Source: Macrocystis pyrifera
Taxonomy: Eukaryota > Sar > Phaeophyceae > Laminariales > Laminariaceae
Reading direction: 5' to 3'
DNA length: 64,000 bases
NCBI GenBank assembly: GCA_031763025.1
Contig: JASSKH010000029.1
Span: 9,158,571 to 9,222,570, forward strand
Both the position numbers and the translations under genes were made by a program. The notes under the pieces are model-generated. The model ran no database searches, was not told the origin of the DNA, and worked only from the letters and a program-made list of their open reading frames with translations. Positions 56,804 through 64,000 of this stretch are shown here, in pieces; positions within the stretch are counted from its first letter, which is position 1; each line of letters opens with the position of its first letter.

Positions 56804-59800
56804 GCAAGTATGCTACGGGTACACTGGTACAGTATATCGCATATGGGTATTTTGTGAATTATTACAAGGCCTTGTTGTGAAGTCGTGTATTTTGCACCGT
56901 GTTGTTACTTCTGCACTTTGCAGCTCATGTCGCGTCAGGGTTGTATTTTGGACAAAATCTACGCACTGGTCACAAGTTTGGTTAGGGTCGTTGCCTTCTG
57001 TCCGCCGTGTATTATATTTGTTGCTCCTACAACAGACGATCAATCAGAGTTTTCAATCCGTCATATGCCACGTTTGGGCGGCGGAACAAGACTCGGAGAA
57101 CGAGTACCTCGTGAAACGATATCGTAACCCAAAAAAATCGAACGCCGAGACAGGGCAACAGTCACGTTAGGGTGGCAGTAAAATGGGCATATGATATATT
57201 TACAGTACTGCCTATAGTCGAAACAGCAGATATTGGGGCCGTGAGTTGCCTGACTATAAATCGCCCACGAGTGTATACGATAGTTGGCTAGGTACCGAAA
57301 TCCTGTCCTGGGCCTCAGCGTCTGGGAGAAGGCTCTCTGATAAGAATGAGGCTAAGTAGTTGGCCAGGTGCTACAGTAAAATAAAGTGACAGAAGCCCTG
57401 TGCTGGGTATCAGCTGGAGCAAGGGTCGAAGTATCGGCACCCATGCCATCAAATTTTCTCTCGTGAGTGAAAAATGTATTTGATGCCGTGAATTTCTGAC
57501 TAGTAAATAACTCCTACAGTACGCGGTCGACCGGTGTTCTGTGCCTGGTATACGTTATATATATATATATATATATATCCAACTGGTACGTTTATGGCTG
57601 GACATCTAATGTGTAGATGTTATTGAAACTACCTCTCTAAGTGGTTTAGCTGCCCTTGCTTTGCCACTCAACTGCAATAGTGATATCTATTATTTATAGT
57701 GGCTGTTAAATCCGGCCATCTCATAGCCGTATAGCAGTCACACAAACAGCAGCAGTGGAACAGCAACAACGCTGGGTCGAGTATGGCAACTATACGGTAG
57801 ACCAGACATATTGGAGGCGAGCGGGGGGCAGTGGTAGCAGGAGTGCAGCGTAGTACGTAATACCACACGGGTATATCCACGTCCTGTACTGATCGCACAT
57901 GGTGCGTATGCATATCGTTGAGCACATACTATGCATTACACAGTACATTCAACCTCACATGAATCTTACGGTGCGCCCAACCGTGCTAGTCCCTCCCCGA
58001 ATACGACGCAGGTTGAACGATGAGCAGGTCAACCTACTTCAGTTACCCGACAGTAAGATATAGGTGGCCCTGTCCAGAGATACGGGCGCCCGAACGGAAG
58101 AATAGATCTTCACCGCATAGACGCCAAACAATCCAAAGAGAGCTTCCGTACGTATGTATACGATGCGGGCAATGTTGCCTGTGGTTCGCAACAAACTTAA
58201 CAAGCTGCTCTACTGCAGTACATCAATCATCATGACGATGCTGTTGCCTCAGTCACCTACCCTCGTCGTATGAAAGCGCTACCACCGCTATCATCATCTT
58301 CGTCATGATCACCTCTATCACAATGTCATTCGGTTCATCGTCACGACTGTTACGATGATGACAGGCCAGAGCTGCGAAGACTGCGCGAGGTGCAACGTGG
58401 GTAGCGAGGAATGCATAGACGGACTTTGCCGACCCGGTGATGGCGTCGAATGCGCAGCGTTAGGTGAGAATCGGAAATAGTAACGCACCGCTGTAAACTG
58501 GTTGTGCAGCGTTTTAAAAGGTGTCGCCGACGATACAACCTGCCACAAGTTGAGCTGACAGGCGCAAGAAGGTGGTGATAATTACTTACGTTATCCAGCA
58601 AGGTCGGTTCTTAGTTCGGACCGAGGCCGAGTTGCCTTTTAGAAATGCCGCTGCTTGCGAGATCGGTAACACGAAGAGCCTACCCGTTGTACCGCTACGG
58701 TCATGCTTTATACGTCGACCTTTCCTGGCGAACGGCGGGTAAATTTGCACACCTACTCACGATCGACCAACCGTTATTGTTCAATTTCAGTTTCTATCGA
58801 CCAACAAACAATGCGGTATACTCGCTATAGCAGTCCCGCTGAGGATCCGCCAAATAGTACCCATCGGACGATACTCGCTACACGTCGCCCGTACATTGTA
58901 TTCATCCCGTCTTTTTTCGAAGGATTCGCCCTCAGTAGTATCCGTCTCCAAGTGAGAGTGCAACTACATATAGGTGAGTTTCGATTGTGTATGAAATCCG
59001 ATGAAACATTTGTCGTCGCCAATATATGGCCCCTACTCCTTTCGAGGTCTCAAGATCATTAATATACAAGGTATAAGGATAATAGCATGAAAAGATGTGG
59101 GGAATGGAAATTGGGAAACGACTGGCAGAGAAGTGTATAAGGGATACTACTGATTGACGGAAGGATATTCGGTTTATATAGGAACGACATCTTCGCTATA
59201 TTGTCGGAAGGCAAGCATAATCATAGCCCGTTTCGGCAGCTGCCGCTCTTCTCCGAGTATTGGATCTACAGAATATTTTCGTTTCCTGTTGTTTTAAAGG
59301 AAATAATGGTATCGTCCACGTGTTAAGTACGGAACTCGGTGTGTCGTTCACTCGGTGAGGGGGCTCGGTATGCGGCATCAACGCCTGTAGGACGGTCAGA
59401 CAAGAAAATGTGTAGGTGGTACTGATGTATAACGTCTCTCTTCTGTGTCTTACATTGACACCTGCGCGAAGATCACAACACTACACTTACTAATCCTGTC
59501 CTGCAAAAAATGGCTACTTACTTTTAATAGCCGGCAAACATACACCAGGTTCCTCGAAACATCTAACAGTGTGTCGTTTGATCCATCAGGTGCCATTTTT
59601 CGATCGCTCAATCGCTCAATAGCTAAATTGCGCCCCCCCGCCCCTTGTTACTTACATACGAGCCTATAAATTTTCGCCAAACCCCCCGCCCTGCCTCTGC
59701 CACTATTACTCCCGGAACTCCTGCTCCCTCTAGCCTGTTCATATCCTATCATTTGACCCAATATGTCCGTGTTACCTGCGCACCAACTCCCTGACGCCCG

Positions 59801-61810
59801 CCCCCCCCCCCCCCCCTGCATCGTAACGATGCGAAGGTCTACGGCGATAGGGCCACGGCCATACATGACATGAATATACTCCCGCCGCCATCCTCTTTGA
59901 TTCTTGTTGTTCATTGATTGTGACTCTGGTACGTACAGGTGCCGCCTGCAGCAACCGTGTCCCCTGCTGCTCCACTAAAGAGGACTGCATCGTGCCCTCA
60001 GAGATGGATACAGCCGACAATTTCCTCGACAACGGTTTCTGCGAGGTTGCTGAGTCTCGCACGGGTGAGAGTTAGGAGAGTTAGGACAGACAACTGTCCA
60101 AGACCATTCTCCGGATTGGTTGCACTGTGTGCGAAGGTCATGGCCGGAGATTTTTCGCTTGAGACTACTACTTTGTATGACAAAACTCGATCTACTACAC
60201 GTTTCGACCTGCCAGCCTCGCTCGCAAACGGACTATTTACGTGATTTTTTAACAATTCCTCTACAAAGAAAAATGTAAATTCGTGTACTTCAGGCAGTTA
60301 CAGGACATCCATGTTTCGCTATTTTCCGCAGTAGCTCTTACCGGTGCTGGGTCACGCTGTGTTGCTGAGCACCTCAAAGGATTACACAGCTCCCTGCCTA
60401 GGCATCCAATAATCATGTTGCCGAAAGGCAAGCTCTAGTATCACCTGTCAGGAGCGGCCCACGCACAACAACTACAACAAGAGTCTGTCTTACTGTCTTA
60501 CTGTAGGCCCGCGCTACCCCAGGTGTTGGGGTTGAGATTTTCAGACCGAACGTTTATCACTGACGGAGTTCCTAACAACACTGGTTAACATCCCCCCCCC
60601 CCCAGAGCTACCAAATACAGCTGGATCGACGGTTTCATTTTCAACTGTCCGCTAGATACGCAGCTCATGCCTACATTACCTGTAGGAATAGCATGCGTCG
60701 ATGTTGAGTGGGTCGTTGAAGCCCCTAAGCTAAGAAGCCTCAGAAACCTACAGTAGGTGCGATCCTCATGCTATCAGGGGTCGGAGCCGCTGTGCACCTC
60801 CAATTCCCCGCCTGGGAACTGTCCGACTGACTGGTGTACGTCGCATAAATATCCAATGTTTCTAGGAGGTATTTATACCGTTATATTGTGCACGTCCATT
60901 GACTGGCACCGGTCCAAACGCGCACAACAGGTGAGTCATGTTCGACAGCAGACAACTGCAAGTTCGACTTCGACCTCTGCGTGGACGGTATCTGCAAGGT
61001 TAACCCCAGCGTGCAGGAAGATGCGGCGGCCAAGACCACCGTATCGGTGAGCGCTAACGCATACGATACTCGCTTGGCGGACAACAACGGCTGCGGTAGC
61101 ACAGGCTGCCTGCCGGAGCTGACGCGCGACAGCAACACGAAGGTGGAGTCTAGGTGGTCGTGTAGCAAGAGCCTGGGCGAAGGTAACTGCTATGTGGAGT
61201 ACACGTTCGACGAGCCCCAGGACGTGATCAGCATGAACATCGCCTTCCACAAGGGCGACGAGCGCAAACGGAAAATCAAGGTGTGTTATCTGGTAAAATC
61301 GTGTAGGTACCCTTCCATCACTGGCGTGTGTATATACTCAACTACCCTACTTGTGTTGGGGGCGACACACTTTTGTACGCCGGCAATGAAATCTTGGTTT
61401 GAGCTTTCGGGAGTCTATACAACAAAACGAATCATTTGTGTGCGTGTAAGACGATGCGTAATCCGTGGCCATGAGCTGCATAGACAGCAGTCCCTTGCAC
61501 ACAGCACACCTTCGCCTTGCAAGATTCATTTTCGCTCGTACCACACCGCACCGCATCCCACCGCACCGCACCGCACCGCACCCCACCGCACCGCACGACG
61601 TTTGTCGGGTGGTTGTGTCAGGTACTGGGTGACGGGTCCAAGCTCGGCACCTTCACATCGAGCGGGAAGACACTCGAGTTAGAAAACTGGACCCTGAACG
61701 CCAACGAAGTGTCTAGTGTCAAGCTTGTCACCCGTGGTTTGCGGTACAAGGACTGGCTTAGCATCACCGAGGCCTTTTCAGAGGTTTCCCGGCTGTTGCA
61801 TTACGTCTAA
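56708..61810 (+). CDS. Cys-rich modular protein with F5/8C-like domain, 3' part of gene
   Basis: Five exons give 286 residues ending in TAA (61808-61810). The first three and the start of the fourth are small disulfide modules, each rich in Cys with an xxGxC ending (DGECYTNGLPCC, SEECIDGLCRPGDG, CSNRVPCCSTKEDC, CSTADNCKFDFDLCVDGICK). The rest (SVSANAYDTRLADNNGC through ESRWSCS, YVEYTFDEPQDVISMNIAFH, KGDERKRKIK and KDWLSITE) follows the layout of F5/8 type C-like domains seen on alginate lyases and agarases, which bind polysaccharide. No catalytic domain is seen in this part. A secreted cell-wall or adhesion protein is likely. The 5' end, including any signal peptide, lies upstream and was not found. 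Confidence 0.7.
56804..56809 (+). other. Probable GC-AG intron donor (GCAAGT)
   Basis: GCAAGT is the classical GC-type donor, and it leaves a one-base phase that matches the next exon at 58365. GC-AG introns are a known minority class of U2 introns with strong donors. Confidence 0.5.
57556..57578. repeat. (TA)n microsatellite
   Basis: An uninterrupted alternating TA tract of 23 bases within the 56804-58364 intron. Confidence 0.95.
58365..58463 (+). CDS. Cys-rich gene exon
   Basis: Acceptor GATGATGACAG and donor GTGAGA enclose 32 codons plus split ends (phase 1 at both sides): QSCEDCARCNVGSEECIDGL, CRPGDGVECAAL. Six Cys in 99 bases. A symmetrical 1-1 exon that can be duplicated or swapped without frame loss. 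Confidence 0.75.
59790..59890 (-). repeat. Short G-run repeat copy, inverted, with C16 tract
   Basis: Read on the minus strand, a CATGTATGGCCGTGGCCCTA head and TAGACCTTCGCATCG lead into a G16 run (C16 at 59801-59816 on the plus strand). It lies 50 bases upstream of the acceptor of the 59939 exon. Confidence 0.75.
59939..60064 (+). CDS. Cys-rich gene exon
   Basis: Acceptor TGGTACGTACAG and donor GTGAGA. Phase 1 at both ends. Reads AACSNRVPCCSTKEDCIVPS, then a Met/Asp/Asn-rich stretch and GFCEVAESRT. The CC-x6-C and GFC spacing matches the first exon (LPCC...GFC), so the two modules are homologous. Confidence 0.75.
60931..61280 (+). CDS. Cys-rich gene exon: last module and first half of F5/8C-like domain
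   Basis: Acceptor CGCGCACAACAG and donor GTGTGT. Begins in phase 1 (ESCSTADNCKFDFDLCVDGI, CK), then changes to the F5/8C-like part starting near TTVSVSANAYD. Conserved-type positions seen are ESRWSC, YVEYTFDE, and IAFHKGDERKRKIK. Ends in phase 0. The first bases of the exon (GTGAGT) themselves look like a donor. Confidence 0.75.
61545..61596 (+). repeat. (CCGCA)n microsatellite next to a splice acceptor
   Basis: About ten CCGCA/CCCCA pentamers end 25 bases before the acceptor of the last exon (61621), where a pyrimidine tract and branch point should lie. Length change here could influence splicing. Confidence 0.85.
61622..61810 (+). CDS. Cys-rich gene terminal exon: second half of F5/8C-like domain and stop
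   Basis: Acceptor GTTGTGTCAG, phase 0. Reads VLGDGSKLGTFTSSGKTLEL, then NWTLNANEVSSVKLVTRGL, RYKDWLSITE and a short tail AFSEVSRLLHYV before TAA. In related domains the W-x-SITEV strand closes the fold, so the domain is complete. The tail after SITE differs from the usual EV ending; a weak GTTTCC site inside it means an alternative 3' end cannot be excluded. Confidence 0.75.
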   Translation, partial: VLGDGSKLGTFTSSGKTLELENWTLNANEVSSVKLVTRGLRYKDWLSITEAFSEVSRLLHYV

Positions 61811-64000
61811 GTGGACAACTAAGAGTTGTGCTACTGTATCGACGATTTCGCCTTCCAGAATAAAACTGGACACACGTTGTGTTGAACAATATGGTCGGAA
61901 GTAGAATGAATATGTTTGATAACCCGGTAGGTGAATTACCCATCTGTGATATTTTGTCATGGCTTTGTCTAGCAATCGGTGCGCACGTTGCGGTGAGTAG
62001 CAACAAGAGAAAGCAACGGAAGGCTGTAAAAGCACGTCCCGGAACTTCATACAACATGGTCATCGGGTGACAGTCCTGTGTTCAGTATGGCGGCATGTGG
62101 TATCTTCTAAATTATGACCTACAGAACAATCGGTCCATTTCGTACTGTACCGTAGTATCTTAAAGTACGTCGATTATCGTTTCTTCGAGCACAATATCTT
62201 CCATACCCATTGCGCGCTTTGAAGGCAAACACCCAAGGGGGGCATATACAGCGGTCACAATCCCTCCTTCCTGCCGCCACCATATCATTCGATCAATACA
62301 TTATTTCCTAACTACGCTAAGCATACGCAGCATATCTACAATACATAATATACGCATCACACATACATCTCACACACATCTTACAGAATATATAATAGCT
62401 GCCATCCATACATCACCAGGTATACATACACACACATACCTCGAGCTGAGCATAAACGCGCTGCCAACATCGACTTTGGTGCATGGTACCAGGTACATGT
62501 CCGAATACGTCATTTGCGCTCATGGTTGTGTATTGAGCTGTATTACTTGCCCTCAGAACTTCAGCGCTGCACATTACTGCACACACCTTTCGAGGACAAC
62601 GTGGGCAATTCCGCTGTGTGAACCGATGCGGATGGCCGTCAGCAACTTAACGCGGACCTCCTTCGCCCGATGGGATACACCATGCTACTCATCAATGTTC
62701 GCCGTAGTGGTCGAGACTTGGTCGAATCTCGTCCTAGTGGTACACAATGAGAACGTATACTCGAGAAACAGGTTTTGATGCCTTCAGTGCTAATGATGCG
62801 AATGGCGAGTCATGTTTGTCTACTTGCGTCGTCCTGGAATGCCATGAGAACATTAACTCAAGATTGTGGTCCGTTATACCTTCTGGGCGCAGTACTGGAC
62901 AAGTTCGGTCTCACCTTCGGGTGAAGAGGTCTTGCCGTTGACAACAATGAGATACATTCATACCGAATATTCGTCGTCTACACGATTTTCCTTGCCGAAG
63001 AAACGCGTGTATGCACCTCCTCTGCACACCCAGTCTCAGTTTCGTTTCCCTCTGCTTCTGCCTCCGCACTATCTCAACGATCTGCAGGTCCAGCTTCTCG
63101 ACAAAAACTACAGCAGTTCTTGCTAAAGATCGTCCACCCCACGGAATAACTACGGTGTGGCATGGAGTACCCAGCTACACGTTTCCACCTCTAGACAATA
63201 CATATCGTCAATGGCGATGATTTCTCGCCAGCATCGCCCAGCAAGAGAGGGGAGGTTTGCGTCAGAGTAGCACCAAGCGTATGGCCTGGGACTACTTGTA
63301 CCAGATGTAGCGCAAAACAGCGGGTGGATTGATTTCATAATTTATCTGCTGCACATGGCAAGATAATAAAAAATGGGTGTCGGTATTCGTTCGTATTCAG
63401 GTGGGTGTTTGCTATATGTAAGATAGTTTCGTATTCTACCGTACAATCTTCTACGTTTGTATCACGCTTCGGCGAGCTTCAGAGTAGGAGTCCCTGGTCT
63501 AGATGAGCAGGCAACAGTACTAGTAGATGTCGTGGCAGCAACGCTGGACGTCAAGCAACCGGTCGGTTGTTTTGCTTTTAGAACACGACGACGGGGACCC
63601 GGACGTACCGGGTATCAATCTACTATGGTAGGTCTAAAACACGCTAAGACACCATGTTGTCGGCAATATTATCTGCCTATTAATATAGTAGGCGCACCAA
63701 GGACGCGGCCCCACTGCGCCACCTATTTACCTAGAGGATAGCACTTCGCCAACTAACGACGGCGAACGACTTGACCGACATACTGCAGGGAATAATCGCC
63801 CAAGCAAGCCGGGCCAATTCTCCGTCCCACCATACGAGTATGTATGACTTTGGTGGTGCCAATTTCGGTGTAGGCTATGATACTGGTACGGTCAATTCTT
63901 AAACTGGAACATGATGCAGAATTTCCGGGGTAAAGCTAGAGCCCATTGTTGGGGTGGTAACTGAAAGGTTGGAGAAAGGGGTGGATGTAATCATGAGCAT
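61811..64000. other. Stretch without a supportable gene
   Basis: Downstream of the Cys-rich gene I see A+T-rich low-complexity text (ATACATAATATACGCATCAC-like, 62.3-62.45 kb) and short unconnected open frames. No exon, RNA gene or repeat copy is recognised. Confidence 0.5.

Overview
The window looks like nuclear DNA of a multicellular stramenopile, most likely a brown alga of the kelp/Ectocarpales type. This is inferred from several signs: small exons separated by long repeat-filled introns, a 27-residue ankyrin-like repeat gene of a kind common in stramenopiles, Cys-rich modules joined to an F5/8C-like domain, many tRNA-like SINE heads and short inverted-repeat elements, and long poly(G) and CTG runs. 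There is no sign of bacterial operons or ribosome-binding sites. Gene density is low. Most open frames over 60 codons show no splice logic or protein-like composition.

Region by region. 1-5.8 kb is intergenic and repeat-rich: a tRNA-like repeat head at 0.6 kb, a tRNA-derived SINE on the minus strand at 3.7-3.97 kb, and a 163-bp terminal-inverted-repeat element at 3.98-4.14 kb with an inverted partial copy nearby. 5.8-25.5 kb is one minus-strand gene with at least 14 exons encoding a coiled-coil protein of about 900 residues. Exon phases agree at nearly every junction, and one exon carries a one-base frame break in a 10-base homopolymer. Its introns hold three copies of an ~110-bp MITE, tandem and dispersed copies of a ~530-bp repeat bounded by G-runs, a 30-bp tandem array and G-quadruplex-like tracts. 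25.5-45.5 kb has no convincing intact gene. It holds two more MITEs, a decayed coiled-coil fragment at 32.6 kb, two blocks built from TAACGTTATGTTA-like motifs, two (CTG)14 tracts and a second SINE copy.

45.5-47.16 kb is a plus-strand ankyrin-like repeat pseudogene with three single-base frame breaks and an in-frame stop. 47.2-55 kb is mostly empty apart from copies of the G-run repeat and one weak acidic open frame. 55.1-56.43 kb is a dead, 5'-truncated LINE-type reverse transcriptase with two in-frame stops. 56.7-61.8 kb is the 3' half of a plus-strand gene: four exons of Cys-rich modules, all joined by phase-1 introns (one apparently GC-AG), running into an F5/8C-like carbohydrate-binding domain. 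It is probably a secreted or cell-wall protein. 61.8-64 kb shows no gene.

The two intact-looking genes share no visible pathway. The strongest leads are the phase-consistent coiled-coil gene, the module-shuffled Cys-rich/F5-8C gene, and the non-autonomous element families (110-bp MITE, ~530-bp G-run repeat, tRNA-SINE), which I cannot match to any named family from memory.
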